Both the position numbers and the translations under genes were made by a program. A stretch of DNA of 64,000 nucleotides from Microvirga zambiensis WSM3693 (GTDB taxonomy: Bacteria; Pseudomonadota; Alphaproteobacteria; Rhizobiales; Beijerinckiaceae), in contig NZ_JAERQD010000012.1 in assembly GCF_016735695.1 (NCBI RefSeq), positions 1-64,000 on the forward strand. Direction: 5' to 3'. Below the pieces are notes generated by a model. It was given only the letters and a program-made list of their open reading frames with translations. It ran no database searches and was not told the origin of the DNA. The number at the start of each line of letters is the position of its first letter. The first letter of the stretch is position 1. Shown here piece by piece: positions 41,501 through 51,992 of the stretch.

Positions 41501-43352
41501 AGACAACAAAAACCTCATCATCGCCATCGCCCTGTCGCTGGCGGTTTTGCTAGGCTGGCAATACTTCTTTGCGGCTCCTCAGGCCGAAAGACAAAGGCAG
41601 GCCGCCCAGCAGGCGCAATCCACGCAGGTCAATCCCAACGCGCCGAACGCGCCCGCGAGCCCGAGCCAGGCCGGCGGGGCCTCGCCCACGGTGCCGGGAA
41701 CGGTCCCGAGCACTCCCTCGGCTCCAACCATCCAGACTCGTGAGGCAGCCCTCGCCGCCTCGCCCCGCGTGGCCATCGACACGCCCTCCATCGCCGGCTC
41801 GATCAATCTGCGCGGCGGCCGCATCGACGACGTGTCCCTGAAGAACTATCGCGAGACGGTCGATCCCAAGAGCCCGATCATCGTGCTTCTGTCGCCCACC
41901 GGCGTCCAGAATCCCTATTACGCGGAATTCGGCTGGCTCGGCACCCAGGCCGGCAGCCTGCCGAACCAGAATACCGTGTGGACGGCCGACAAGACCTCGC
42001 TCTCCTCCGGCAGCCCCGTCACCCTGACCTGGCAGAACGAACAAGGGCTCGTTTTCCGCCGCACGATCTCGGTCGACGACAAGTTCATGTTCACGGTGAA
42101 GGATGCGGTCGAGAACCGCGGCACGGCGCCCGTGACCCTGCAATCCTACAGCCTCGTCTCGCGTCACGGCCGCCCCGTCACGCTCGGCTACTATGTGCTG
42201 CACGAGGGAATGATCGGCGTTCTCGGCGACGAGGGCCTGCAGGAAATCACCTACGCGAACCTGGACAAGAAGGAGCCGATCTCGGGCGGCAACACGGTCG
42301 GCCAGATCTGGAATTCGGTCACCGGCGGCTTCCTCGGCATCACCGACAAGTACTGGGCCGCCGCCGTCATTCCCGACCAGACGCAGCCTTTCCAGGGCTC
42401 CTTCACCTCGCAGCAGGGCCAGACGACCGATCGCACCTACCAGGCCACGATCGCCGGCGCGTCGCAGACGCTCCAGCCCGGCGCGACCACGGAAGTGACC
42501 CAGCGCCTCTTCGCCGGCGCCAAGGAGGTCGCGACCGTCGACAACTATCATGTGACCTACGGCATCAAGAACTTCGATCTCCTGATCGACTGGGGCTGGT
42601 TCTACTTCATCACCAAGCCGCTCTTTAAGGTGCTCGACTTCTTCTTCCGCCTGTTCGGCAATTTCGGCATCGCGATCCTGCTGGTCACGGTGTTGCTGAA
42701 GATCCTGTTCTTCCCGCTCGCCAACAAGTCCTACCGGTCCATGGCGAAGATGAAGGCAGTGCAGCCGGAGATGGCCTCCATCCGCGAGCGCTACGGCGAC
42801 GACAAGATGAAGCAGCAGCAGGCGTTGATGGAGCTCTACCGCAAGGAGAAGATCAATCCGGTCGCGGGCTGCTGGCCGGTGCTGATCCAGATCCCGGTGT
42901 TCTTCGCGCTCTACAAGGTGCTGTTCGTCACCATCGAAATGCGCCATGCGCCGTTCTTCGGCTGGATCCGCGACCTCGCCGCGCCCGATCCGACCACGAT
43001 CTTCAACCTGTTCGGCCTCCTGCCCTACAACCCGGGCGCGGTGCCGGTCATCGGCCACTTCCTGATGCTCGGCGTTTGGCCGATCATCATGGGCATCACC
43101 ATGTGGCTGCAGATGAAGATGAATCCGGAGCCGCCGGACCCGGTTCAGAAGCAGGTCTTCGCCTGGATGCCGGTGATCTTCACCTTCATGCTCGGCTCGT
43201 TCCCTGCCGGCCTCGTGATCTACTGGGCCTGGAACAACCTGCTCTCGGTGACCCAGCAGGGCTTCATCATGAGGCGCAACGGCGTGAAGATCGAACTCTT
43301 CGACAATCTGCGCAAGACTTTCAGCCGCAAGCCAAGCGCTGCCAAGAGCTGA
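41493..43352 (+). CDS. yidC: membrane protein insertase YidC
   Basis: The protein of 619 residues begins with the helix [20 protein letters not shown], has a Pro/Gln/Ala-rich linker (residues about 32-85) and then a large periplasmic beta domain. The conserved insertase core includes [40 protein letters not shown] and [19 protein letters not shown]. It inserts proteins into the inner membrane alone or with Sec. ATG 41493 overlaps rnpA. Confidence 0.96.
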   Translation: MREDNKNLIIAIALSLAVLLGWQYFFAAPQAERQRQAAQQAQSTQVNPNAPNAPASPSQAGGASPTVPGTVPSTPSAPTIQTREAALAASPRVAIDTPSIAGSINLRGGRIDDVSLKNYRETVDPKSPIIVLLSPTGVQNPYYAEFGWLGTQAGSLPNQNTVWTADKTSLSSGSPVTLTWQNEQGLVFRRTISVDDKFMFTVKDAVENRGTAPVTLQSYSLVSRHGRPVTLGYYVLHEGMIGVLGDEGLQEITYANLDKKEPISGGNTVGQIWNSVTGGFLGITDKYWAAAVIPDQTQPFQGSFTSQQGQTTDRTYQATIAGASQTLQPGATTEVTQRLFAGAKEVATVDNYHVTYGIKNFDLLIDWGWFYFITKPLFKVLDFFFRLFGNFGIAILLVTVLLKILFFPLANKSYRSMAKMKAVQPEMASIRERYGDDKMKQQQALMELYRKEKINPVAGCWPVLIQIPVFFALYKVLFVTIEMRHAPFFGWIRDLAAPDPTTIFNLFGLLPYNPGAVPVIGHFLMLGVWPIIMGITMWLQMKMNPEPPDPVQKQVFAWMPVIFTFMLGSFPAGLVIYWAWNNLLSVTQQGFIMRRNGVKIELFDNLRKTFSRKPSAAKS

Positions 43353-43376
43353 AGCGGATAAAGACCGAATGCGATC

Positions 43377-43404
43377 ATCCCCGGGCCTCGTCCCGGGGAT
43401 TTTC
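43377..43404 (+). terminator. terminator of rpmH-rnpA-yidC operon
   Basis: ATCCCCGGG and CCCGGGGAT form a 9-base-pair stem followed by four T residues. Confidence 0.82.
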
Positions 43405-43491
43405 GTTTGGCCCCCTGCCGCCGCTTGTCGCGATTTTCTCTGGCCGCCCCGCCTCTATATTCTCAAGGGTCGAGACGGAGCGTGACAGGCC

Positions 43492-45033
43492 ATGAGTGCC
43501 CCAGAAAGCCGGCTGAAGCGGAGTTCCAAAGCCGATGTTCCGCCCCGTGAGGTCGAGCTGAAGCTCGAACTCGCCTCCGGGACCCTCGACGAGTTGCTTG
43601 CCCATCCGGCCCTGTCTTGTCTCACGCCCCTGGCCGACCAGAGCGGACAGCTCCATGCGATCTATTTCGATACGGACGATCACACCCTTTACCGGGAGGG
43701 CATAAGCCTGCGCATCCGACACCGAGGCGGAACCGCCGTCCAGACCATCAAGGCCGAAGGCTCCAAGGGAAGCCTCGCCATGGACCGCAGCGAATGGGAG
43801 ACCCCGGTCGACGGCGAACTCGACCTGTCCGCCGCGGCCGGGACGGCGCTCGAAGCGCTTCTGACGGATGAGGCGACGCGGGAGAGCCTCAAGCCCGTCT
43901 TCACGGTCGATATGGACCGACAGGCCTTCGAAGCGGAACTCGACGATGCTCTGATCGAGGTGGCGCTCGACCGGGCCAAGGCATCCGGCAAGCACCAGGA
44001 GGTCGCCTTTTCCGAAGTTGAGCTGGAGCTGAGGAAGGGAAGTCCTGCCGCTCTCTTCGCTTTCGCCCGACGCCTCGGCGAGACGATTCCCTTGCGCCTG
44101 TCCACGGTAACGAAATCGGAGCGCGGCTACCGGCTTCTGGAGACCGCATCGCTTCAGCCGTTCCGCGCCGAACCGATCGAGCTGCTGAAGAACGCCACCT
44201 GCGCCGAGGCCTTTCAACGCGTTGCGCGGGCATGCCTGACCCAGATGCTGCGGAACGAAGCTCTCGTGCGGCAGACGCAGGATCCCGCATCCCTGCACCA
44301 GATGCGGGTGGGCCTGCGCCGCCTGCGCGCTGCCATCTCCCTGTTCGGGAAACAGCTGCTGACGGATCCCGAGAGCACGACGATCAAAGGCGATCTGCGC
44401 TGGGCCGGACAGGCGATGGGCTATGCGCGCGACCTCGACGTCCTTCTGGAGCGGATCACCTCCACGAAGGCCGAGTACGACAAATCGCAGATCGGGAAGG
44501 TCAAGCGGCACCGGGCCGGGGCTTACCGCGACCTGCTCCAGACCCTCGAATCGCGCCGCTTCATGGATGTGGTGCTCAAGGCGGCGGCCTGGATCGAAGC
44601 CGGAGACTGGACGACATCCGAGGCGCCCGAATTGAAGCAGGCCCGGGATCGCCTCGCTCGGGATTTCGTCTCGGACGAGTTGTCCCGCCGTTTCAAGCGC
44701 ATCCTCAAGATTGCCAAGCGCCTGAGGAAGCGCAGCGAGGAGGAACGCCACGAGCTGCGGATCCGCATCAAGAAACTGCGCTACGGCTCCGAATTCTTCG
44801 CTGCACTCTTCCCATCCAAGAAAAAGCAGAAGCGCCGCAGGAAGCTCGCTGCCATTCTGGAGGAGCTTCAGGAGAAACTCGGCGAACTGCACGATCTGGC
44901 GGTCAGCGGCTCCCTCGTCCCCTCCCTGGTCGAAACCTCGCCCAAGCAGGCCGAGCGGCGGCGAGAGAAGCTTCTCGACAAGAGCAAGTCTGCTGCGAAA
45001 TCCCTCGCCAAGATCGATCCCTTCTGGCCGTAA
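43492..45033 (+). CDS. CYTH-CHAD domain protein (predicted inorganic triphosphatase)
   Basis: The protein of 513 residues has a CYTH domain at about 18-215 with the metal-binding ExExK motif (EVELKLEL) and IYFDTDDHTLYREGISLRIR. A CHAD domain follows at about 225-500 with repeated His/Arg helices (HQMRVGLRRLRAAISLF, RHELRIRIKKLRYGSEFF). The CYTH part resembles YgiF-type triphosphatases. CHAD is thought to bind polyphosphate. ATG 43492 is 140 bases after yidC and beyond its terminator. Confidence 0.9.
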   Translation: MSAPESRLKRSSKADVPPREVELKLELASGTLDELLAHPALSCLTPLADQSGQLHAIYFDTDDHTLYREGISLRIRHRGGTAVQTIKAEGSKGSLAMDRSEWETPVDGELDLSAAAGTALEALLTDEATRESLKPVFTVDMDRQAFEAELDDALIEVALDRAKASGKHQEVAFSEVELELRKGSPAALFAFARRLGETIPLRLSTVTKSERGYRLLETASLQPFRAEPIELLKNATCAEAFQRVARACLTQMLRNEALVRQTQDPASLHQMRVGLRRLRAAISLFGKQLLTDPESTTIKGDLRWAGQAMGYARDLDVLLERITSTKAEYDKSQIGKVKRHRAGAYRDLLQTLESRRFMDVVLKAAAWIEAGDWTTSEAPELKQARDRLARDFVSDELSRRFKRILKIAKRLRKRSEEERHELRIRIKKLRYGSEFFAALFPSKKKQKRRRKLAAILEELQEKLGELHDLAVSGSLVPSLVETSPKQAERRREKLLDKSKSAAKSLAKIDPFWP

Positions 45034-45084
45034 AGGCGCCCTGGCGCCTTGAACAATGCGAGCCGAGCGCCGATAAGGGCCCCC

Positions 45085-45750
45085 ATGACCGAGACAAGCC
45101 CCCCGAACCAGGACGTCGACCCCTTTCTCGAAATCGGCCGCAAGCTCTTTGCCGGCGAAGCCGATTTCATCTGGGCCGCCAATGCCCTGAACAACCTGCC
45201 GCCCATGAGCAAGGTGGAGATCGCCTTTGCGGGGCGCTCCAACGTGGGCAAGTCGAGCCTCGTCAACGCGCTGACCGGGCGCAACACGCTCGCCCGCACC
45301 TCGCACACGCCGGGTCGCACCCAGCAGCTCAATTTCTTTAATATCAACGACCGCTTCCACCTCGTCGACATGCCCGGCTACGGCTTTGCCGCCGTCGAGA
45401 AGCAGAAAGTGCAGGCCTGGACGCAGCTGATCCACGATTACCTGCGCGGAAGGGCGAGCCTCGCCCGCGTCTACGTGCTGATCGACGCCCGCCACGGCAT
45501 CAAGCCGGTGGACGAGGCTGTGCTAGAGACCCTCGGCACGGCCGCCGTCTCATACCAGATCGTGCTGACCAAGGCGGACGAGCTGAAGCCCGGCGAGCTC
45601 GAAAAGCGCATGGCGGACACCCTGAAGAAGATCGAGAAGCGGGCAGCCGCCTTCCCCGAGATCCTGCCGACCTCGAGCCGGACGGGCTTCGGCATCCCGG
45701 AGCTTCGCGCGGGTATCGCCAGGCTCTTGAGCGAAAGAGGCGCAGTGTGA
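45085..45750 (+). CDS. engB: ribosome biogenesis GTP-binding protein EngB (YihA/YsxC)
   Basis: The protein of 221 residues has G1 [14 protein letters not shown], a [11 protein letters not shown] switch, G3 [10 protein letters not shown] and G4 VLTKADEL. It assists late assembly of the 50S subunit. ATG 45085 agrees with homologues; the upstream in-frame start is less likely. The next gene starts within its stop. Confidence 0.95.
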   Translation: MTETSPPNQDVDPFLEIGRKLFAGEADFIWAANALNNLPPMSKVEIAFAGRSNVGKSSLVNALTGRNTLARTSHTPGRTQQLNFFNINDRFHLVDMPGYGFAAVEKQKVQAWTQLIHDYLRGRASLARVYVLIDARHGIKPVDEAVLETLGTAAVSYQIVLTKADELKPGELEKRMADTLKKIEKRAAAFPEILPTSSRTGFGIPELRAGIARLLSERGAV

Positions 45751-46115
45751 CTCTTGCTGCCCGCCTGCTGCTCGTGCTCGCCTCCCTGGCAGGCCTCCTC
45801 GGCGTCGGCCTCTCCGCCGCCGCGGCCCACGTTACCGGTGGCAACCTCGCCACGGCAGCACAGTTCCTGCTCTTCCACGCCCCTGCCCTCCTCGCCCTCG
45901 TGGCGCTGATCGCAGTGGGCGCCGTGAACCCGATGCTGGGCCAGATTGCCGGCTACGTGCTGGTGCTCGGCCTCGCCCTGTTCTGCGGCGATCTCTCCCG
46001 CCGCGCCTTTTCCGGAGTGGCGCTGTTTCCAAGGGCGGCGCCGACGGGAGGTATCCTCCTCATGCTCGGCTGGGTTCTCATCGGAGCCTCAGCCCTTCTT
46101 CGCCTGAGAGCCTGA
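45747..46115 (+). CDS. DUF423 small membrane protein
   Basis: The protein of 122 residues has four hydrophobic helices ([53 protein letters not shown] and [18 protein letters not shown]), the DUF423 layout. The start is GTG 45747, overlapping the engB stop by four bases. The function is unknown. Confidence 0.85.
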   Translation: MTLAARLLLVLASLAGLLGVGLSAAAAHVTGGNLATAAQFLLFHAPALLALVALIAVGAVNPMLGQIAGYVLVLGLALFCGDLSRRAFSGVALFPRAAPTGGILLMLGWVLIGASALLRLRA

Positions 46116-46191
46116 AGTCTCTGTTTGCAGCGGCCCATCCTTGGGCTAGAACGCAGGCCGTTTGATCCTTATGTCCGCGCCGGAGCCGTTC

Positions 46192-47097
46192 ATGTCCGAT
46201 CCGTCCACGCCCCTTCCCGACGTTCATGTGCAGGCCGAGGTGCTTGTGCAGGCGCTGCCGCACATGCAGCGCTACGACCAGCAGGTGGTGGTGATCAAGT
46301 ATGGCGGCCATGCCATGGGCGACCGTGCGGCGGCCGAGGATTTCGCCGAGGACGTGGTGCTGCTCGAGCAATCGGGCATCAAGCCCATCGTCGTCCATGG
46401 CGGCGGCCCGCAGATCGGCAAGATGCTGGAAAAGCTCGGCATCAAGTCCGAATTCAAGGGCGGGCTGCGCGTGACGGATTCGGCCACCGTCGAGGTGGTC
46501 GAGATGGTGCTCGCCGGCTCCATCAACAAGCAGATCGTCGGCTGGATCGGGGCCGAGGGCGGCAAGGCGGTGGGCCTGTCCGGGAAGGACGGCAATATGG
46601 TCACCGCCCGCAAGGTGACCCGCACGGCGGTCGATCCCGATTCCAACATCGAGAAGGTGGTGGATCTCGGCTTCGTCGGCGAGCCGGAGCATGTGAACCG
46701 GGCGGTTCTCGACCAGGTGCTCCAGGCCGAGCTGATCCCCGTCCTCGCGCCGGTCGCCACTGGCCACGACGGCCAGACCTACAACGTGAATGCCGACACC
46801 TTCGCCGGCGCCATCGCGGGCGCCCTGACGGCGAAGCGCCTCCTGCTCCTCACCGACGTTCCGGGCGTTCTCGACAAGAACAAGAACCTCATCCCGGAAA
46901 TGACCATCGAGGATTGCCGTCGCCTGATCGCCGACGGCACCATCACGGACGGCATGATCCCGAAGATCGAGACCTGCATCTATGCCCTGGAAAAGGGCGT
47001 CGAGGCGGTGGTCATCCTGGACGGCAAAGTGCCGCATGCGGTGCTGCTGGAACTGTTCACCGACCACGGCGCTGGCACCCTGATCCGCAGGGGGTAG
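46192..47097 (+). CDS. argB: acetylglutamate kinase
   Basis: The protein of 301 residues is ArgB, the second step of arginine synthesis. It shows [13 protein letters not shown], the substrate loop [43 protein letters not shown] and [23 protein letters not shown] 46192 is preferred because CCGGAG lies 7 bases ahead; ATG 46171 would add seven residues. Confidence 0.95.
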   Translation: MSDPSTPLPDVHVQAEVLVQALPHMQRYDQQVVVIKYGGHAMGDRAAAEDFAEDVVLLEQSGIKPIVVHGGGPQIGKMLEKLGIKSEFKGGLRVTDSATVEVVEMVLAGSINKQIVGWIGAEGGKAVGLSGKDGNMVTARKVTRTAVDPDSNIEKVVDLGFVGEPEHVNRAVLDQVLQAELIPVLAPVATGHDGQTYNVNADTFAGAIAGALTAKRLLLLTDVPGVLDKNKNLIPEMTIEDCRRLIADGTITDGMIPKIETCIYALEKGVEAVVILDGKVPHAVLLELFTDHGAGTLIRRG

Positions 47098-47181
47098 GGC
47101 TTCGCCCTTCACGAGGGGGCCAATAACGCCTATATTGAAGTCAGTGGGGCCGCACGGCCCCATTGTCGTCTCTGAAGATCC

Positions 47182-47913
47182 ATGAACGCGAAGCCTGCTT
47201 TCGAGAACCATCTGTCTTCCGCCGATTCCCGCCTCTTCTCGCATGTGGAGACGTGGGTCTTCGACCTGGACAACACCCTCTACCCGCACACCTCGCGGGT
47301 CTGGCCGCAGATCGACCAGCGCATCACCCTCTACGTCACGGAATTGTTCGGCATCGACGGGCTGTCCGCGCAGGCGCTGCAGAAATATTTCTACCACAAA
47401 TACGGCACGACCCTTAAGGCGCTGATCGACGAATACGACATCGATCCGATGGACTTTCTCGATTTCGCGCACGACATCGACCACACGGATATCGAGCTGA
47501 ACCACGGCCTCGGCGAGGCGATCCAGAAGCTACCGGGCCGCAAGCTCATTCTCACCAATGGCTCGCGCAAGCATGCGGAGAACGTGGCGAGGAAAATCGG
47601 CATCCTCGACTGTTTCGAGGACGTGTTCGACATCGCCGCTTCCAACTTCGTGCCGAAGCCGGACCGGCGCGCCTATGAGATCTTTCTCGAGAAGCACGGA
47701 GTGGAGCCCGCCCGCTCCGCCATGTTCGAGGATATCGCCAAGAACCTGACCGTGCCGCATGAACTCGGCATGACCACGACCCTGATCGTGCCCAAAACCT
47801 TCGATCCGTTCCGGGAAAGCTTCGAGCAGGAGGCGGTCAAGACGCCGGAAATCGACTACATCACCAACGATCTGGCGGATTTTTTGAAGGCTTATGCGTT
47901 GCCGGTGAAGTAA
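47182..47913 (+). CDS. pyrimidine 5'-nucleotidase (HAD superfamily)
   Basis: The protein of 243 residues has HAD motif I WVFDLDNTLYPHTSRVWPQI, motif II KLILTNGSRKHAE, Lys in VPKPDRRAYE and motif IV MFEDIAKNL. This SDT1-like branch dephosphorylates UMP and CMP. The spacing from argB is about 85 bases, so co-transcription is possible. Confidence 0.85.
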   Translation: MNAKPAFENHLSSADSRLFSHVETWVFDLDNTLYPHTSRVWPQIDQRITLYVTELFGIDGLSAQALQKYFYHKYGTTLKALIDEYDIDPMDFLDFAHDIDHTDIELNHGLGEAIQKLPGRKLILTNGSRKHAENVARKIGILDCFEDVFDIAASNFVPKPDRRAYEIFLEKHGVEPARSAMFEDIAKNLTVPHELGMTTTLIVPKTFDPFRESFEQEAVKTPEIDYITNDLADFLKAYALPVK

Positions 47914-47926
47914 CGGCCAACCGCGA

Positions 47927-48014
47927 CGTCATCCCCGGACTTGTTCCGGGGACCCACGTCTTTGCATGATAGGGCCCTAAGGCGTGGATGGCCGGGACAA
48001 GCCCGGCCATGACG
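47927..48014. repeat. dispersed repeat, family C
   Basis: It has cgtcatccccggacttgttc at the left, gggacccacgtctttgca in the centre and gacaagcccggccatgacg at the right. It forms nested inverted repeats and matches copies at 55696, 60395 and 61129. Confidence 0.8.
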
Positions 48015-48047
48015 AGTATGTTTCGGTCAGTCGGCTGCAGCGCTGAC

Positions 48048-48551
48048 TTAAGCAGCCTTCGTGTTGATCTTGCTCTCGGCGATCCGGTTGAGCTTCTGAT
48101 CCGTGGATTTTTCCTGATCCAGGATCTGGTGCAGGACGCCGGCGCAATCCTCGCGGCCGAGCTGCTTGGCCCAGGCGACGAGCGTGCCGTAGCGGGTGAT
48201 CTCGTAATGCTCCACCGCCTGCGCGGCGGCGAGCAGGGCGGCGTCGAGAACCTGCGGATCGTCGATGTCGCCGGCAATGTCCTGCGCCTCGTCGATGATG
48301 CCGTCGATCGCCGGGCAGGTCACGCCCTTCGGATCGTGGCCGTGCATGCGGAACACCTGCTCGACCATCTGGATCTGCTGCTCGGTTTCGCCGAGATGGG
48401 TCTGGAAGGCCTGCTTCAGCTGCGGATCGCTCACCTTCTCGATCATTTCCGGCAGCGCTTTCGTGATCTGCTGCTCGGCATAGTAAATGTCCTGCAGAGT
48501 ATGGATGAAGAGATCATCCAACGACTTGATGTCTTTCGACAAAAGGCCCAT
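48048..48551 (-). CDS. DUF892 ferritin-like stress protein (paralogue)
   Basis: This 167-residue four-helix protein is closely similar to the product at 36544-37038. Shared blocks include HTLQDIYYAEQQITKALPEM, THLGETEQQIQMVEQVF and AQAVEHYEITRYGTL, and both end NTKAA. ATG 48551 has AAGGA upstream. A perfect sigma-EcfG-type promoter lies at 48629-48653, within the end of the rmuC region. Confidence 0.87.
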   Translation of the reverse strand: MGLLSKDIKSLDDLFIHTLQDIYYAEQQITKALPEMIEKVSDPQLKQAFQTHLGETEQQIQMVEQVFRMHGHDPKGVTCPAIDGIIDEAQDIAGDIDDPQVLDAALLAAAQAVEHYEITRYGTLVAWAKQLGREDCAGVLHQILDQEKSTDQKLNRIAESKINTKAA

Positions 48552-48628
48552 AGCGCAATCCTTCCCGGGTTCTGAGAAAAGCCAACGTGCGAGCGCCATC
48601 AAACTGGCGCCTCGTTCAGCCTGGGAAG

Positions 48629-48653
48629 AACGTTGCGGGCGGATGCCGGTTCC
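48629..48653 (-). promoter_or_regulatory. sigma-EcfG-type promoter of second DUF892 gene
   Basis: Reverse strand GGAAC (48653-48649), 16 bases, CGTT (48632-48629). An exact match, 78 bases before the ATG at 48551 and 3 bases past the rmuC stop. Confidence 0.72.
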
Positions 48654-48656
48654 GGC

Positions 48657-49844
48657 CTAATCCACAGCCCTCAGATTCCGGCCCTGAAGGCGCAGCCACT
48701 CGGCCCTGGCCTCCGTTTCGCTCTCGTCGAATTCGAGGGCTTCGATCCTCTCGCCGCGCTTCGCGATCTTGTCGGCGGAGACCCTGATCTGCGCCACATC
48801 GTCCTGCGCCTGGCGGAAGTGCGCATCGAGCTTCGCCACGCGGGAATCGAGCCGCCCCACATCCTCCAGCAGCTTCTGTACCTCGACCTGGATCACCCGC
48901 GCCTCCTCCCGGATGCGGGCATCGCGCACGAGCGCCTGCATGACCTGGATCGCCAGGGTCAGAAGAGAGGGTGAGACGATGACGATGCGGGCGCGATGAG
49001 CCTTCTGCACCACGTCGTCGAAATGCTCGGCGAGATCCGCATAGATCGATTCCGCCGGCACGAAGAGCATGGCGATGTCCTGGGTCTCGCCCGGGATCAG
49101 GTATTTCTCGGAAATGTCCTTCACATGGACCAGCATGTCGTTGCGCACCCGCGCCGCGGCACGGTTTCTCGCCTCGTCGCCCTTGGCTTCGCGGAACAGG
49201 GTAAAGCCCTCCAGGGGGAACTTGGCGTCGATGACGAGCCCGCGCTCGTCGCCGGGCAGGCGCACGAGGCAGTCGGGCCGGGTGCGGTTCGACAGGGTGG
49301 CCTGGAAGGCGAAGGCATTGGCCGGCAGCCCGTCGCGGACGATCGCCTCCATCCGCCCCTGGCCATAGGCGCCGCGGGTCTGCTTGTTCGAGAGGATGTC
49401 CTTGAGACCCACGATCTCGCCGGTGAGGTTCGTCAGGTTCTGCTGCGCGGCATCGATCACGGCGAGACGCTCGTTGAGCTTGGACAGGTTCTCGCTCTGG
49501 TGGCGGGTCGAGGTCTCGAGCCCCTGGCCGACCCGGTGCTGCAGCCCGTCGATCCGCTCCGAGATCATGCGGGCAAAGTCGCTCTGGCGGGAACCGAACA
49601 CCTCGGCCATGGTCCGCATCCGGCCAGTCATCTCCGACTGGATCCGGGTGAGCTCCGCCACCCTGTCGTCCATCTCCCGCGCCCGCTCGTCGGCGACGGC
49701 GGCCTCCACGGCCCGGTCCCGGCGGGTGCGCAGGAGCAGGAGGGTGACGATGAACAGGAGAACGAGGCTTAACCCCGCCATGCCCATCACGGCCTGCCCC
49801 CAGGTCAAGGAGGTTTTGCCGAGGGTCAGGACGATGTCGTTCAT
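48657..49844 (-). CDS. rmuC: DNA recombination protein RmuC
   Basis: The protein of 395 residues has an N-terminal membrane helix (AGLSLVLLFIVTLLLLRTR), a coiled coil to about residue 140 and then the RmuC nuclease-like core (GAYGQGRMEAIVRDGLPANA, RPDCLVRLPGDERGLVIDAK, DIAMLFVPAESIYADLAEHF). It limits inversions during recombination. ATG 49844 is chosen because an upstream in-frame extension passes through a dispersed repeat. Confidence 0.9.
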   Translation of the reverse strand: MNDIVLTLGKTSLTWGQAVMGMAGLSLVLLFIVTLLLLRTRRDRAVEAAVADERAREMDDRVAELTRIQSEMTGRMRTMAEVFGSRQSDFARMISERIDGLQHRVGQGLETSTRHQSENLSKLNERLAVIDAAQQNLTNLTGEIVGLKDILSNKQTRGAYGQGRMEAIVRDGLPANAFAFQATLSNRTRPDCLVRLPGDERGLVIDAKFPLEGFTLFREAKGDEARNRAAARVRNDMLVHVKDISEKYLIPGETQDIAMLFVPAESIYADLAEHFDDVVQKAHRARIVIVSPSLLTLAIQVMQALVRDARIREEARVIQVEVQKLLEDVGRLDSRVAKLDAHFRQAQDDVAQIRVSADKIAKRGERIEALEFDESETEARAEWLRLQGRNLRAVD

Positions 49845-49887
49845 CGGGCATAGGGTTCCGGTTGACGGGTGCATCCGAACACAAGTG

Positions 49888-49992
49888 CCTCGTGCGGAAA
49901 AGCGGATTCCGCTTTTCCGCGAGAACGATGCACCATGAATGACAGGCATCGGACGAGTCCCAAAAGCGGACCTACTTTTGGGTCCGATGCTG
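49888..49992. repeat. dispersed palindromic repeat, family A (two units)
   Basis: gcggaaaagcggattccgct forms one hairpin. cccaaaagcggacctactttt gives a second element flanked by gcatcggac / gtccgatgc. It lies between divergent rmuC and def. Confidence 0.75.
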
Positions 49993-50041
49993 GAAACGAA
50001 CGATTTGACCATCCTCAGCTAAGCGCTTATCTCCCGCGATC

Positions 50042-50560
50042 ATGAGCATCAAACCCCTCGTCATCCTCCCCGATTCCAAGCTCCGCCTGATCTCCGAGCC
50101 TATCAAGGAGGTCACGGGCGAGATCCGCCGGCTGGCGGATGACATGCTGGAAACCATGTACGACGCCCCCGGCGTGGGCCTTGCCGCGATCCAGATCGGA
50201 ATGCCGGTCCGCATGGTCACCATGGACGTGTCGAAATCCGAGGAGGAACGGCAGCCGCTGGTGCTCATCAATCCGGAGATCACTTGGGTTTCGGAGGAGA
50301 AGCGCGTCTACGAGGAAGGCTGCCTCTCGATCCCGGAATATTACGAGGAGGTCGAGCGGCCTGACCGGGTCCGCTTCCGCTTCATGAACCTGAAGGGCGA
50401 GACCATCGAGCAGGACGCGGATGGGCTGCTCGCCACCTGCGTGCAGCACGAGATCGACCACCTCAACGGCGTCCTCTTCATCGACTACCTGTCGAAGCTC
50501 AAACGCGACCGGGTGATGACCAAGTTCAAGAAGGCCGCCAAGCGCGAGGCCGGGGCATGA
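50042..50560 (+). CDS. def: peptide deformylase
   Basis: The protein of 172 residues has the three metal-site motifs: [18 protein letters not shown] and QHEIDHLNG. It removes the N-formyl group from new proteins. It overlaps fmt by four bases, giving the classic def-fmt pair. Confidence 0.97.
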   Translation: MSIKPLVILPDSKLRLISEPIKEVTGEIRRLADDMLETMYDAPGVGLAAIQIGMPVRMVTMDVSKSEEERQPLVLINPEITWVSEEKRVYEEGCLSIPEYYEEVERPDRVRFRFMNLKGETIEQDADGLLATCVQHEIDHLNGVLFIDYLSKLKRDRVMTKFKKAAKREAGA

Positions 50561-51489
50561 GCCTGCGCGTCGTCTTCATGGGCACGCCCGATTTCGCGGT
50601 GCCCACCCTGTCCGAGATCGTCGGGCAGGGCCATGACGTGGTCGCCGTCTATACCCGCCCGCCGGCCGCCGCCGGGCGCGGCATGGAGTTGAAGCCCTCA
50701 CCCGTCCATAAGATGGCCGATCGGTTTGGGCTCCCCGTGCTGACGCCCAAGACCCTGCGCACGGAGGAGGCCGCCGAGATCTTCCGCAGCCACGATGCCG
50801 ATGTGGCCGTGGTGGTCGCCTACGGCATGCTGCTGCCGAAGACGATCCTCGAGGCGCCTGAACTCGGCTGCCTCAACCTGCATGGCTCGCTGCTGCCGCG
50901 CTGGCGCGGAGCCGCTCCGATCCAGCGGGCGGTCATGGCCGGCGACAGGGAGACCGGCGTCGCCGTCATGAAGATGGAGGAAGGCCTGGATACGGGTCCC
51001 GTCGCCATGGCCGAACGCGTCGCGATCGCGCCCGACATGAATGCGGGCGAGTTGCACGACCGGCTGATGGTTCTCGGTGCCGATCTCATGGTGCGGGCCC
51101 TCGCCGCCTTGTCCCGCGGGGGCTTAAGCTTCACCCCGCAGCCCGAGGATGGAGTGACCTATGCCCACAAGATCAAGAACGAAGAAGCCCTGATCGACTG
51201 GTCGAAGCCTGCCCAGGCGGTGCACGATCATGTTCGCGGCCTCTCGCCCTTCCCCGGCGCCTATTTCACCGCCGATTTCGGCAAGGGCCAGGAGCGCGTG
51301 AAAGTGCTGCGGGCGACACTGGCTTCTGGTTCGGGCGCCCCAGGGACACTCCTCGACAGCAATGGTATAATTTCCTGTGGCGACGGGGCCATCCGCTTGA
51401 TCCAGGTTCAGCGAGCCGGCAAGGGACCCGTATCCTTCGAGGAATTCTTACGCGGGGTGAGGCTTAGTCCGGGCGCCCGCTTCGGGTGA
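50557..51489 (+). CDS. fmt: methionyl-tRNA formyltransferase
   Basis: The protein of 310 residues shows [18 protein letters not shown], the folate/catalytic region [32 protein letters not shown] and a C-terminal tRNA-binding domain ([11 protein letters not shown]). It formylates initiator Met-tRNA. ATG 50557 overlaps def. Confidence 0.97.
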   Translation: MSLRVVFMGTPDFAVPTLSEIVGQGHDVVAVYTRPPAAAGRGMELKPSPVHKMADRFGLPVLTPKTLRTEEAAEIFRSHDADVAVVVAYGMLLPKTILEAPELGCLNLHGSLLPRWRGAAPIQRAVMAGDRETGVAVMKMEEGLDTGPVAMAERVAIAPDMNAGELHDRLMVLGADLMVRALAALSRGGLSFTPQPEDGVTYAHKIKNEEALIDWSKPAQAVHDHVRGLSPFPGAYFTADFGKGQERVKVLRATLASGSGAPGTLLDSNGIISCGDGAIRLIQVQRAGKGPVSFEEFLRGVRLSPGARFG

Positions 51490-51492
51490 GTC

Positions 51493-51990
51493 ATGACCAG
51501 AATCCGTCTGGAGGAATCCATCGACTGGCCGGCGATCTATGCCATCTACGATGCCGCATTCGCGCAAACAGCGGAGGCCGACCTCGTGCGCAACATGGAC
51601 AGAGACGGCGACCTGATCCTCTCGCTCGTGGCGTATGACGGGAAGCCGGCAGGGCATATCGCCTATTCTCACCTGGCCCTGCATGAAACCCCTTCTGTCA
51701 AAGCCTGCGTGCTGGCGCCGCTCGCTGTCTCGCCTTCCTTCCAGCATCAAGGCGTCGGGACGGCTCTGGTCCGGGAGAGCCTGCAGCGCCTGACGGATGA
51801 CGGATTCGATCTCGTCGTGGTTCTCGGCGAGCCATCCTATTACGGGCGGTTTGGTTTCGATCCGAAGCTGGCGCAGAACCTGAAAACGCCCTATGACGGG
51901 CCCTATCTCCAGGCGCTTGCCCTGTCCGACGACGGGAGACGGGCCCATGGTCCGGTCGCCTATGCCCGGGCCTTTGCAGAATTGACGTAG
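51493..51990 (+). CDS. GNAT-family N-acetyltransferase
   Basis: The protein of 165 residues has motif A in [20 protein letters not shown] and [19 protein letters not shown], as in YhbS-type acetyltransferases. The substrate is unknown. It is packed between fmt (3 bases) and truA (2 bases), so it belongs to the def-fmt-truA operon. Confidence 0.88.
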   Translation: MTRIRLEESIDWPAIYAIYDAAFAQTAEADLVRNMDRDGDLILSLVAYDGKPAGHIAYSHLALHETPSVKACVLAPLAVSPSFQHQGVGTALVRESLQRLTDDGFDLVVVLGEPSYYGRFGFDPKLAQNLKTPYDGPYLQALALSDDGRRAHGPVAYARAFAELT

Positions 51991-51992
51991 AC

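Noticed and set aside
41550-43058. 502-codon leftward frame inside yidC
   Set aside because: Entirely antisense to yidC and without signals.
43375-45495. 706-codon open frame opposite the CYTH-CHAD and engB genes
   Set aside because: It is an antisense shadow of two well-supported genes. High GC content removes stop codons, and the translation has no family features.
46078-47505. 475-codon leftward frame opposite argB
   Set aside because: ArgB motifs on the plus strand are unambiguous, so this is a shadow.
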